From NCBI RefSeq assembly GCF_001590905.1, contig NZ_BCTT01000010.1, forward strand, positions 310,001-374,000: a stretch of 64,000 bases of DNA, written 5' to 3'. Below the pieces are notes generated by a model that did not search any database, was not told where the DNA came from, and saw only the letters and a list, made by a program, of their open reading frames with translations. This document shows, one piece after another, positions 25,418-32,582 of this stretch (position 1 is its first letter; every line of letters starts with the position of its first letter). The DNA comes from Serratia grimesii NBRC 13537. Lineage in GTDB: Bacteria; Pseudomonadota; Gammaproteobacteria; Enterobacterales; Enterobacteriaceae. Both the position numbers and the translations under genes were made by a program.

Positions 25418-25950
25418 TTCCGCCTTTCCCCATCAAGCCGCCGTATCTCCAGCAGTTGGTTGTTCGCCTTGTCGAGCGCCGCCAGCAGCGGATCAATCCA
25501 CAATACCGCCTGACAATATGTCAGCGTGCCGGAGGCAGTGGTGCCAGTACCGGTTGAGTCAGCGTCGCCGGTATCGGCTGACACTGCGCGGGAACGTAAA
25601 CGGTGCGTGTAGTCGAGCAACCCACCAGCAATAGCGGCAGGCACAACCAGATCGCATGTAGGCTGATTTTTGAGGATTGTCCGGTATTCAATTTCTTTCC
25701 CCTGGGTGGCCGCGTCGGTATTAATGCCGTACTGGCTTGCAGCGGTGCTGATTGCGTTGGCGCGTTGGAACTGAAATGCCTGGGTAGCAATGGTGGTCGC
25801 CTGCAGGCTGTTATCGCTTTGAAGCTGTTCAACCTTCCCACCAGCCTCTACAGCATTTGCGTGGAAGTAAAATGCCAGCCTACCAGCAACAATCAGAGCC
25901 ACGACCAGCAGCCCGAGCACCATCGTCCGCAAGCTGAATAAGGTATTCAT
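25414..25950 (-). CDS. Inner-membrane spanin (Rz-like)
   Basis: A 178-residue protein from ATG 25950 (the longer ORF begins 25 codons earlier). The start overlaps the endolysin stop by ATGA. An N-terminal signal-anchor lies at about residues 9-28 (MVLGLLVVALIVAGRLAFYF), followed by a periplasmic helical part (VEQLQSDNSLQATTIATQAF). The outer-membrane partner Rz1 is embedded in another frame. Together they fuse inner and outer membranes in the last lysis step. The C-terminal cysteine-containing part resembles DUF2514-type Rz proteins. Confidence 0.8.
   Translation of the reverse strand: MNTLFSLRTMVLGLLVVALIVAGRLAFYFHANAVEAGGKVEQLQSDNSLQATTIATQAFQFQRANAISTAASQYGINTDAATQGKEIEYRTILKNQPTCDLVVPAAIAGGLLDYTHRLRSRAVSADTGDADSTGTGTTASGTLTYCQAVLWIDPLLAALDKANNQLLEIRRLDGERRK
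25521..25691 (-). CDS. Outer-membrane lipoprotein spanin Rz1, embedded in Rz
   Basis: A reading frame wholly inside Rz encodes a lipoprotein signal peptide with hydrophobic core LHAIWLCLPLLL and lipobox LVGC, followed by a short Pro-rich mature part ending PLPPAR. This is the classic Rz1 form. The ORF as opened by ATG starts at 25841, but TTG 25691 is the better start: GGGGA lies about 6 bases upstream and the product is then 56 residues with a normal n-region. The mature lipoprotein starts at the cysteine. Confidence 0.72.
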   Translation of the reverse strand: MNTGQSSKISLHAIWLCLPLLLVGCSTTRTVYVPAQCQPIPATLTQPVLAPLPPAR

Positions 25951-26381
25951 GATAAAAACGTCTCGCGCTCCGCTGCACGGCGTCTTACCAGCCCAGGCAT
26001 TACCTTGCCTTTGCCGAATTTCCACCGAGGGAACTGATCAGCTGCCCCCAGCACATCACCGGCATTGAATTTTTTCACCAGGGTAGAACCGACAAACTCA
26101 GGGCCACCAATGTTGAACGCCAGCGATACCATCGCGTCGAACTGGTTCTGCGTCATTGGGCGCTTGATGGCACTGTTTACCGTCAGTTCAAACACGGACA
26201 GATCATCAGAGAGAAATTGCTCTGCCTGTTCCTGTGTGATGCGATCGCCAGGCTTAACCCCCTTAGTATGCCCCCAGCCAATCGTCCACGGCTTGCCGCC
26301 AGTAGCAGGATCCGGATAAGCCACCAGGCGAAGAGATTCAAACCCCTTGATGAAGTCACGTCCTTTGTTGCTAATCTGCAT
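25947..26381 (-). CDS. Endolysin, GH24 lysozyme
   Basis: A 144-residue muramidase from ATG 26381. The T4/P22 lysozyme triad is visible: Glu15 in GFESLRL, Asp24 in AYPDPATGG and Thr33 in WTIGWGHT. The C-terminal half has the family QFDAMVSLAFNIG and RRAAERETFLS blocks. No N-terminal signal-anchor is present, so it must be released by the holin. It overlaps the holin gene by 11 bases and the Rz gene by 4. Confidence 0.93.
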   Translation of the reverse strand: MQISNKGRDFIKGFESLRLVAYPDPATGGKPWTIGWGHTKGVKPGDRITQEQAEQFLSDDLSVFELTVNSAIKRPMTQNQFDAMVSLAFNIGGPEFVGSTLVKKFNAGDVLGAADQFPRWKFGKGKVMPGLVRRRAAERETFLS

Positions 26382-26688
26382 TTGCTTCCCCTGATGCTTT
26401 ATTAAGGAAACGACGCTCAAGCGCCTTGATCAGCGATGCGCCAGACCAACCAGCCATACCGCACACGCCACCCATAATCTCCGATGGCCATTCGTAATGA
26501 AGAGCTATCATGACCATTGTCAGGCCTGCAAAAATGGATACGAACAGCTGTAAGAATAAAGTCCGCCAGCTGAAGGCCTCGCCGTTCAGCACCTTAAAGG
26601 AGTAACTGGCAATTGCACCCAGCAGGGTCATACCAAACGCAATCAGCATTGATAAGATGTTGGGTTCGTTCTTCCAGGGCATTTTCAT
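26371..26688 (-). CDS. Holin (LydA-like)
   Basis: A 105-residue protein with three predicted spans at about 11-31, 43-65 and 70-87 and a charged C-terminus, which fits a class I type holin of the LydA kind. It starts MKMPWKNEP. It permits the endolysin to reach peptidoglycan at a programmed time. Two hairpins stand immediately before the start, the nearer one holding the Shine-Dalgarno, so timing may be set at translation. A second, truncated copy of this start and leader is found at 27.55-27.68 kb. Confidence 0.83.
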   Translation of the reverse strand: MKMPWKNEPNILSMLIAFGMTLLGAIASYSFKVLNGEAFSWRTLFLQLFVSIFAGLTMVMIALHYEWPSEIMGGVCGMAGWSGASLIKALERRFLNKASGEANAD

Positions 26689-26690
26689 AA

Positions 26691-26726
26691 CCTCCCCCTT
26701 CCGGGGATCTTTCCCGGTTCCGGGTT
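26691..26726 (-). promoter_or_regulatory. Double hairpin in the holin leader
   Basis: On the minus strand, a CCCGG-AA-CCGGG stem (26713-26724) is followed by CCCCGGAAGGGG (26694-26706), whose 3' arm holds the GGGGGAGG ribosome site of the holin. The same arrangement with paired base changes recurs before the truncated holin copy at 27645-27680. Such a leader could delay translation or act as an antitermination signal; the sequence does not decide which. Confidence 0.55.
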
Positions 26727-26932
26727 ATGGATAGGGTTCAGCCACCAGCCGTAAACGAGTCGGCGATATGGGGTGTGCCAAGTGTGTGTCGAATGTTGGC
26801 TGGGGCTGAAATGCAAAAAGACCACGCAAAAGCGTAGCCTCGAATAGGTGCCAGATACGATCTGGCTGAATCTACCTGCATCTGATACTGTTAAATCGCC
26901 AAAAGTAACAATCCAGATAAGGGATAATTAAA
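26727..26932. other. Gap between holin leader and plus-strand gene
   Basis: About 200 bases with no supported gene. The plus-strand gene at 26933 must have its promoter here or further left; I see no convincing -35/-10 pair. A small inverted match around GAATAGGTGCCAGATACGATCT is too weak to call. Confidence 0.4.
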
Positions 26933-27379
26933 ATGAATTCTTATTCAGATTTATGGCAAATGATAAAGCTAAGGATCTGCCAAAACAGCTCCATTCCAGA
27001 GTCAGCTACTTACGGTTCAAACAATTACGTTGGAACCAGAGTAAAACTCAGAACCTTGCAGATATTCACTTTAGAATGCGTTCTGCATCAATACCGACAG
27101 ATGCATGCCACTAGTTTTAACCCCATGGAAGGGGAGAAAGCTCTTCATCATCTAATTTTCGATAAAACTAAATGGTTGCCCAATGTCATTAGAGCGCTAG
27201 ATTTTAATGATGCCCTGTTCGTCATCAAAGATGAGATGAAGTTAAGCAAACTCCCTGATGATGCCAAGGATTTTATAGATAAACTTAACCTGTCTGAATA
27301 CGCCCATCCTATTGATGATTTTCCAGTAACGGATTGGGACCCGAAGGAAAACGCTGTATTCCTTCGATGCCATTCTTAG
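26933..27379 (+). CDS. Hypothetical phage-associated protein, plus strand
   Basis: A 148-residue soluble, helical protein with an AAGGGA ribosome site 9 bases before ATG. It is oriented against the lysis operon and placed inside a duplication of the holin leader, so it seems to have arrived as part of an insertion. Possible resemblance to the ECs1072 type of phage-associated proteins, from memory only. The 3' end overlaps the minus-strand 79-residue ORF by about 70 bases, an unusual convergent overlap. Confidence 0.6.
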   Translation: MNSYSDLWQMIKLRICQNSSIPESATYGSNNYVGTRVKLRTLQIFTLECVLHQYRQMHATSFNPMEGEKALHHLIFDKTKWLPNVIRALDFNDALFVIKDEMKLSKLPDDAKDFIDKLNLSEYAHPIDDFPVTDWDPKENAVFLRCHS

Positions 27380-27548
27380 TTAATAACTCAATTTCACCTT
27401 CAATTTCCTCAAGCCGTGACAATAGCGCGGCTTTTTCTTTCACCACCCGATTGTAATGGCTTAGGTGTAATTTTTGCTGTCCCAACCAATGCTCAAGCTC
27501 TTCGGGTGACATGCCTGGATTGAAAAAGTATGGTTCGTTCTTGTCCAT
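27309..27548 (-). CDS. Small coiled-coil protein
   Basis: A 79-residue ORF starting MDKNEPYFF. A helix at about 15-60 has heptad spacing (LEHWLGQQKLHLSHYNRVV onward). It begins 4 bases after the stop of the truncated holin copy, so it was probably translated from the same leader. It converges on and overlaps the plus-strand gene. It may be a real accessory gene or a remnant carried with the duplication. Confidence 0.45.
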   Translation of the reverse strand: MDKNEPYFFNPGMSPEELEHWLGQQKLHLSHYNRVVKEKAALLSRLEEIEGEIELLTKNGIEGIQRFPSGPNPLLENHQ

Positions 27549-27551
27549 AGA

Positions 27552-27644
27552 TTAGCCTCTTACAATGAAGAAAGGCCGCTCAATGGCAGCCTGTAGTAGT
27601 TCGATCCAATCCGGCCAGCTATGCGGGTTGTTCGGCATTTTCAT
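27552..27644 (-). pseudogene. Truncated holin copy
   Basis: A 30-residue ORF (MKMPNNPHSWPDWIELLQ...) starts with the same MKMP and the same hairpin leader as the intact holin but ends at TAA 27552-27554 before any membrane span. The start and leader are the parts that match. It is best read as the 5' remnant of a second holin gene of the same family, left after recombination or gene loss. A short functional peptide cannot be excluded. Confidence 0.55.
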
Positions 27645-27680
27645 GTCCTCCCCCTGCCGGGGATGTCCCAATTGTCGGGT
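27645..27680 (-). promoter_or_regulatory. Second copy of the holin-type double hairpin
   Basis: CCCGA-CAA-TTGGG (27667-27679) followed by CCCCGGCAGGGG around the ribosome site. Relative to the copy at 26.7 kb, pair 5 changes from G-C to A-T and pair 4 from G-C to G-T, so pairing is kept while sequence changes. This is the mark of a selected RNA structure. Confidence 0.5.
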
Positions 27681-27755
27681 AATGAATAGTCCCCTATGTC
27701 AGGGGGGAGCGTTTGTTATATAATTTGGGTATTACACACAAAATGGCGTTCAGGT

Positions 27756-28346
27756 ATGAATAACCCTATAGATACAATCATTGAGGATGTTCAGGCTGTA
27801 AAAGACGGTGGAACGGAGTTTATCGACACAGAGAAGCTACTAGGCTACCTGAAAGATTTAAAGGACAACGAAACACAATCCCACGAAGAAAATCTTGAGA
27901 GATTGAAGGCAACAAACCAATTTCATATAGAGCGATTGAAGTTAATAGCCAATGCTAATTTGGAGAGTTTTCGTAGCGTTATCGCAACTGGAGCCAATGC
28001 GTCAAAATCCTGCATGCTCGTCAATGGCGGTGCTGCAGTTGCATTACTCGCATTCGTCGGTAATATCTGGAATAAAAATCCGAATGCAGGGGCAGTCGCT
28101 GAGCTTGCTTATGGGATTCTATTTTTTTGCTCGGGAGTTGGGCTTGCTGCACTTTGTACTGGAATTACCTATATTGCACAATATTGCTATGCATCCGCTG
28201 ATAGTGACAGCGATAGCAAATGGGATATTGCTGGGAACATATTCAACATTTTAGCTGTATTAGCTGGGCTTGCTTCTTTGATACTCTTTGGTTATGGGTG
28301 CTACAGCGCCTTTGAAGCGATAACCTTGCAGAACATTAATTCATAA
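27756..28346 (+). CDS. Three-span membrane protein, possible exclusion moron
   Basis: A 196-residue protein from ATG 27756 (the longer ORF starts at 27696). Residues 1-85 are acidic and coiled-coil, with repeated ERLK units; three hydrophobic spans follow at about 95-112, 122-148 and 162-186. The plus-strand orientation between the antiterminator and the lysis genes, with its own terminator at 28344-28375, suggests expression in the lysogen. Superinfection exclusion proteins often look like this, but no known family was recognised. Confidence 0.62.
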   Translation: MNNPIDTIIEDVQAVKDGGTEFIDTEKLLGYLKDLKDNETQSHEENLERLKATNQFHIERLKLIANANLESFRSVIATGANASKSCMLVNGGAAVALLAFVGNIWNKNPNAGAVAELAYGILFFCSGVGLAALCTGITYIAQYCYASADSDSDSKWDIAGNIFNILAVLAGLASLILFGYGCYSAFEAITLQNINS

Positions 28347-28375
28347 AAAAACCCGCACTCGGCGGGTTCTTGTCT
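28344..28375. terminator. Terminator after the membrane moron
   Basis: The stem AACCCGC (28350-28356) / GCGGGTT (28362-28368) has a preceding A run and a T-rich downstream side. It ends the plus-strand moron and may also act on minus-strand late transcription that leaves the Q gene. Confidence 0.7.
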
Positions 28376-28443
28376 TATCACGCACACACAAATGGCAGTG
28401 TATGTGAAAATACTGGCTCATTGGCTCATGAATGTCAACACGT

Positions 28444-28935
28444 TCACAGCATTTTTTTATTTTTTCGCTCCTGTTCGCGTGAGATAAACGCATCTTGTAG
28501 AGGTTGATACAACAGATATTCTGCAGCAGCCAATATTTCACTGACTTCACGGCGGCAAGTTGTATGCGATGGCCGACGGAATCCAGGTTGCCCATTGCGT
28601 CTAACCATAGCGCGAGGTTTTGCGACTGCGTGATAGTAAGTGGCAATTGCACGGTCAGAAGAGCCATGAACATAACGACTGAGCAGCAGACTGAATGCCC
28701 TTCGGTCGATAGCGTAGAGCTGATCAACAACTCGGGTTATCAACATGCCATCATCATCGTTGCAGATCGGGCGCTCTGGATAGTGCCGAGGTTCAACGGT
28801 GGCCATATACTCGGCGATGATACTGCTCTGCCGACGTTCCATGCGTCCGGTGTATACCCAGGCCCCCCAGCGCTCAAGCCAAGGCTGCAACCATTCTTCC
28901 TGTTCTTTATTCAGTTTCAGTCCGTCGGTATTCAT
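28444..28935 (-). CDS. Late antiterminator, Q-type
   Basis: A 163-residue protein with the PF06530-type antitermination pattern: an N-terminal WLERWGAWV, the conserved PICNDDDGMLITRVVDQLY block and a helix-turn-helix-like SDRAIATYYHAVAKPRAM. It modifies RNA polymerase at the late promoter so that it reads through the terminators listed across the late block. It is the last early-arm gene and overlaps the YbcO-like gene by 4 bases. The late promoter should lie downstream, at about 28.4 kb or below. Confidence 0.82.
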   Translation of the reverse strand: MNTDGLKLNKEQEEWLQPWLERWGAWVYTGRMERRQSSIIAEYMATVEPRHYPERPICNDDDGMLITRVVDQLYAIDRRAFSLLLSRYVHGSSDRAIATYYHAVAKPRAMVRRNGQPGFRRPSHTTCRREVSEILAAAEYLLYQPLQDAFISREQERKNKKML

Positions 28936-29219
28936 AGCTTCCCCTCCCTGCGCAAAATAGCCTGGGTACGGAAAACGCCTTCAGCGTGGAAAAGTCGAAG
29001 TTCCTCACGGCTGTATTCTGTTTTGGTTCTACCGTCGCAAGCATCGTGGCACGCGCTACATCCCCAAGCTGCCTGCACATCATCGGACTTGATTCCTGTA
29101 CCACAAGTGCCCGCCATGCGGTAATGGGTCAATACAGTCGTTTCTGGGTTGAAGTTGCAGAAGCCGGGGATCCGGATTTGGCAATCACGTCCGCGTGCCT
29201 CTTTACGCAATTTGCTCAT
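28932..29219 (-). CDS. YbcO-like nuclease (DUF1364)
   Basis: A 95-residue protein with the DUF1364 pattern: RDCQIRIPGFCNFN, then THYRMAGTCGTGIKSDD and WGCSACHDACDGR. The Cys and His residues are spaced as in the HNH-related YbcO fold. It is found in the nin-like region of lambdoid phages beside Q. It overlaps both neighbours by 4 bases. Role in phage recombination or Holliday-type DNA processing is presumed. Confidence 0.83.
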   Translation of the reverse strand: MSKLRKEARGRDCQIRIPGFCNFNPETTVLTHYRMAGTCGTGIKSDDVQAAWGCSACHDACDGRTKTEYSREELRLFHAEGVFRTQAILRREGKL

Positions 29220-29809
29220 GAGGTGTACCCCATAAGCTGGGCAGCTGCATTTTCTGCAGATTGTTGATCAGGGAAAGTGCGGAACAGGATGTAATTCCAA
29301 AGCACATCGAGGACTGATTTGTAAAACTCGCCAAACTCGATATCGTCCATTTTCGCGAACGAGATCGATTTGGATTCTCTACGAGTGGTGCCGTCTGGCA
29401 TGAGGTATTCGGTATAGAAGCCGGCCTGTATAGTTACCCAAGCGCGAAACGCTTCGAATGATTTTGCAGCGCTGATATTTCCGGCGCGCTTCTCAGCGAC
29501 ATCCGCCAGATATTCATCGGCAGCTGCCTGCAATGCTTCTTCACCACCAGCGTAATACGCGAGGAATTTGACGTAGCCATTCACCAGTGCTTTATCTGCC
29601 GGTGATATGGCACCGCCGATCGGCTGCCAGTAGTCGAAGCCAAGATTAAGCAGCGAAAACAGCTTGCGGTGAAATACCGGATTACGGGCCTGTTTGAAGT
29701 CGGCATATAGAACAGAGCCGAGCTTTTTGGAACGCAGAAAATCCCTGGCATCCCTTGTCGCGGGTACCAGCAGATCACCTGCCGTTTTGATGTAAGAATA
29801 CTGCGCCAT
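29216..29809 (-). CDS. DUF1367 phage protein
   Basis: A 197-residue protein that matches the DUF1367 pattern of lambdoid nin regions (YSYIKTAGDLLVPATRDARD at the start; RNPVFHRKLFSLLNLGFDYW in the middle). Function is unknown, but it constantly accompanies YbcO-like and Q genes, as here, where it overlaps the YbcO-like start by 4 bases. No catalytic motif is visible. Confidence 0.82.
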   Translation of the reverse strand: MAQYSYIKTAGDLLVPATRDARDFLRSKKLGSVLYADFKQARNPVFHRKLFSLLNLGFDYWQPIGGAISPADKALVNGYVKFLAYYAGGEEALQAAADEYLADVAEKRAGNISAAKSFEAFRAWVTIQAGFYTEYLMPDGTTRRESKSISFAKMDDIEFGEFYKSVLDVLWNYILFRTFPDQQSAENAAAQLMGYTS

Positions 29810-29848
29810 TGGGTTCTCTCCGGTGGCGCAGCAGTTGCTCAGAATTTG

Positions 29849-29877
29849 AATGGGCTAGGTGTTCAGTCCAGCCCATT
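29849..29877 (-). terminator. Hairpin, possible terminator
   Basis: A perfect 8-base stem, AATGGGCT (29849-29856) and AGCCCATT (29870-29877), lies between the 63-residue gene and DUF1367. The U run is short, so it may be a weak terminator or an RNA processing site. Confidence 0.35.
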
Positions 29878-29879
29878 AA

Positions 29880-30071
29880 TTATAGCGCGTTTCCATCAGG
29901 TCTTACAATCGAATAACCGGCAGATTTTGCTAAATCAATCAACGCGTTAAATGATGCTATGTGCTCGTCTCCCTTAACGATACGAGTGCTAGTTATGATG
30001 CCATTATCGCAGGTAAATACCACTCGTCCGGTGTTGGGCAATGCTTTAACCAAATCTTCAATATCAATCAA
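29880..30071 (-). CDS. Small phage protein with TTG start
   Basis: A 63-residue protein beginning at TTG 30071, with an AAGAG-like site about 8 bases before it. It is acidic and alpha/beta in pattern (VKALPNTGRVVFTCDNG and ending PDGNAL). No family is recognised. The gap of about 135 bases upstream, next to the EEP cassette, holds no gene that I can support. Confidence 0.5.
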   Translation of the reverse strand: MIDIEDLVKALPNTGRVVFTCDNGIITSTRIVKGDEHIASFNALIDLAKSAGYSIVRPDGNAL

Positions 30072-30207
30072 TTAGCCATCTCTTTATTGTGTACTGCAGG
30101 CTTATTAAGCCAAGCAACTGTACAAATAAACAGTTATTGCCGTTGTGTTATAAACCAAACAAAAAACTCCAAAATTCGCGACTGCCAATTAATCACGTGG
30201 GGTAAGT

Positions 30208-30657
30208 TCACTCTTGTTGCCCGAATTTCATATACTTAAGAATAGCCGTTCCGACATCGGGATCTCTCATCAAGGCCGCAAGGCCCTGCTCTAAAGCACC
30301 CTTGTCCTCACAATACAATTCGTTAGAGCCAATTTTTATTACGCAAGGATAACCGTTTTTATCCATTTCCCACTTTGCAACTTCAATAGCGCTCAGTTTA
30401 TGCTCAGAGTTATTATGCGATATGCCAAGACCGGGATAGGTTTCCCTTGCTTGCCCTAACACGCTTGCTGCAAGGCTGTGGTACGCCGTTGGACTTTCTT
30501 TATAAAACTTGGTTCTAACCAAAGAAACCCTCCCACCAGTTGCTACAGACAACTGGTTGTTTAGTTCTTTGAAAACATCATTAATTTCAGCTTTATTGAC
30601 TTCTGCTTGCCTAGCTGCATTCAACCCATCATTGATTGAACCCATAAAATCAGCCAT
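30208..30657 (-). CDS. Partner protein of the EEP nuclease cassette
   Basis: A 149-residue soluble protein starting 2 bases after the EEP stop, with AGAGGG just upstream in the EEP coding end, so translation is coupled. An N-terminal helical part (MADFMGSINDGLNAARQAEV) is followed by an alpha/beta core and a conserved-looking YPCVIKIGSNELYCEDKGAL segment. There is no membrane span or nuclease motif. Its fixed link to the nuclease suggests an immunity, targeting or regulatory subunit; this is inference. Confidence 0.68.
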   Translation of the reverse strand: MADFMGSINDGLNAARQAEVNKAEINDVFKELNNQLSVATGGRVSLVRTKFYKESPTAYHSLAASVLGQARETYPGLGISHNNSEHKLSAIEVAKWEMDKNGYPCVIKIGSNELYCEDKGALEQGLAALMRDPDVGTAILKYMKFGQQE

Positions 30658-30659
30658 TC

Positions 30660-31577
30660 TTAAACCCTCTCAATAACAGCCATTACAGGCATATGGTCAA
30701 AAGAAGTATCACTATTTATAATATATTCAACATAACCTGGCATATCAATTACTTTAATTCCACTTTCTTTGAGATACCAATTTGTATGTCCTAAAAAAGC
30801 AGATGAAATCAAAATTTGATCAAACGTTCTCCATCTATTTTTATTATCATTCTTGTAATAATAAGTCCCTCCATGACCAGGGGTATTGCAATCATGACTG
30901 TAGACTCCATTCACACACATATGTCGCCAAAAAGGATTATAGAAAAGATATCTCTTTTTAGCTGCCAAGAAACGATCCCTTGTTGCCATTAGCTGCTCAG
31001 ATATTGATTTATCAAATGGCTCATCATTAAAGTCACCAAGAACAATTACGTTGGCCAAACACTGATCAATACTTAATTTATCTATAGCATCTCGCAACCT
31101 GACACCAAGGTAATGCCTATCAGCTCCATTCTCATCACACCATAGTCTACTTGGCCAATGGCTTAAAAAAACATGAAGAATAGTATTATCTGTTAAATTT
31201 AGAAAATCTATCTGCTGGGCAACCTTTAGGTTACTGCTACCCTTCATGGAACTTATTTCTTTACCATTCAACAATTTCAATTTGAATTTATTGAATATTA
31301 CACAAGTATCAAAAGATGTCCTTCCTAGCGGACGAACGCCATTGTATATTTCATAACCTAGGGATTCACAAACCCCCTTAATTAACTCAATGTCATTATT
31401 AGAGATTTCACCTAAGCAAACACAGTCAGCTTTAAGATCTGTTAAAAATGCCCCAATCATAGAGAATGCAATATTTTTTTCTAAATCACTCGACCTATCA
31501 CGTTTAGTGACTGGCGATAAACTAGTGTTCCACCAGACAAAAGAAATCTCTTTATTATAGGAGGCTACGTCATCCAT
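30660..31577 (-). CDS. Endonuclease/exonuclease/phosphatase (EEP) family enzyme
   Basis: A 305-residue protein with the complete catalytic set of the DNase I-like fold: Asn17 (VWWNTS), Glu57 (CLGEIS), His140 (LSHWPSR), Asp182 and Asn184 (GDFND), Asp253 (TFDQIL) and Asp294-His295 (FDHMPV). It should cut nucleic acid or a phosphoester with Mg2+. The gene is visibly AT-rich against its neighbours and is not part of normal lambdoid replication or lysis. The ATG lacks a good ribosome site and overlaps a TATAAT. It precedes a coupled partner gene. Defence, toxin or host-takeover roles are possible. Confidence 0.82.
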   Translation of the reverse strand: MDDVASYNKEISFVWWNTSLSPVTKRDRSSDLEKNIAFSMIGAFLTDLKADCVCLGEISNNDIELIKGVCESLGYEIYNGVRPLGRTSFDTCVIFNKFKLKLLNGKEISSMKGSSNLKVAQQIDFLNLTDNTILHVFLSHWPSRLWCDENGADRHYLGVRLRDAIDKLSIDQCLANVIVLGDFNDEPFDKSISEQLMATRDRFLAAKKRYLFYNPFWRHMCVNGVYSHDCNTPGHGGTYYYKNDNKNRWRTFDQILISSAFLGHTNWYLKESGIKVIDMPGYVEYIINSDTSFDHMPVMAVIERV

Positions 31578-31659
31578 TATATGAGTGTCTCTTTGATATT
31601 TAGCTCAAATCGTACAACAAAATGGCAGCTCGCACATAGCATTAACATCAGTTTCAACT

Positions 31660-32472
31660 CTAAATTTTTTCGGAACTCGGACTGATCCAAAGGCATTCAG
31701 TTCTAACTTTCGTACCTCTCCCCGCGCTAATTCGCGCGCCTTTTATCTCTTTTCGCCACCCGGAAAGCATGTCGTTGTAGAGATTGCTGTCGTATCCGGA
31801 AATGAGGGCCATCCCCTTGACCTTTAAAATCACCTCCAACAAGGCGATATGGTCTGCTTCGTCCATTTCAAACCGATAGTAGCGATTGCGCTGAACCCTA
31901 GTTTCCGGCATGTATGGGGGGTCAATAAAGAACGCTGTTTTTTCTGAGTCGTGAGCCTTTATCACATCAACGGCCGCCCGGTTTTCGATAATTACCCCGC
32001 TAAATCGCCGCCCCACGGCAGCTAAGTTATCTGGGTAGCTTGCCCACAGATGGGATGCCGTCGCGTATAGCCGCTTACTGTCACTGCGGAAACCAGATTG
32101 CCCGCCGACTGCTGCGGCAGAACCGAATCCCATGCAAGCACGAACAACCATCCGCCGAGCCTGCTCGATCGGGTTTTCTGTGGGCTCATAAGCAGCATCG
32201 AACTCTTCACGGCTGTAAGGTGTCAGGGCGCACAGCACGCGCAATCTGGCGTTATCTATCGGATTGCGGAGGATCTTGAATAAGTTCACCACTTCACCAT
32301 CAAGATCGTTATACACCTCTGAATAACTGCGTTTTTTTCTAAGCAGTACACCTGCAGCCCCCCCGAATGGCTCTACATAGCAGGTGTGCTCTGGCAGGTG
32401 CTCAATAATCCACGGTGCCAATCGGAATTTGGCGCCGTGATAGCGCAATGCCGGCGTTTTTATTTCCGTCAT
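31660..32472 (-). CDS. Dam-type DNA adenine methyltransferase
   Basis: A 270-residue D12-class N6-adenine methylase from ATG 32472. AdoMet motif FGGAAG is at 36-41 and the catalytic DPPY at 184-187; an N-terminal RYHGAKFRLAPWI matches the KxxGSK-like start. Dam enzymes act on GATC, which is the likely target. It would protect phage DNA or alter regulatory sites. The start overlaps the small membrane protein stop by ATGA. Confidence 0.9.
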   Translation of the reverse strand: MTEIKTPALRYHGAKFRLAPWIIEHLPEHTCYVEPFGGAAGVLLRKKRSYSEVYNDLDGEVVNLFKILRNPIDNARLRVLCALTPYSREEFDAAYEPTENPIEQARRMVVRACMGFGSAAAVGGQSGFRSDSKRLYATASHLWASYPDNLAAVGRRFSGVIIENRAAVDVIKAHDSEKTAFFIDPPYMPETRVQRNRYYRFEMDEADHIALLEVILKVKGMALISGYDSNLYNDMLSGWRKEIKGARISAGRGTKVRTECLWISPSSEKI

Positions 32473-32582
32473 GCCAGCACCGCCAAAGCGACAGCCGCCG
32501 CAACTGCTACCCAGAAAATTACGAGCGACCAGAACACCGCCGCCCACGGATTACACACCACCCAACACTTAAATTTTGTCAT
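32469..32582 (-). CDS. 37-residue membrane protein coupled to the methylase
   Basis: A tiny ORF of 37 residues, starting MTKFKCWVV, with one strong hydrophobic span (AAVFWSLVIFWVAVAAAVAL). Its ATG overlaps the stop of the upstream 81-residue gene by ATGA, and its TGA overlaps the methylase ATG by ATGA. The double overlap is strong evidence of translation. Function is unknown; it is too short for most ORF cut-offs. Confidence 0.6.
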   Translation of the reverse strand: MTKFKCWVVCNPWAAVFWSLVIFWVAVAAAVALAVLA

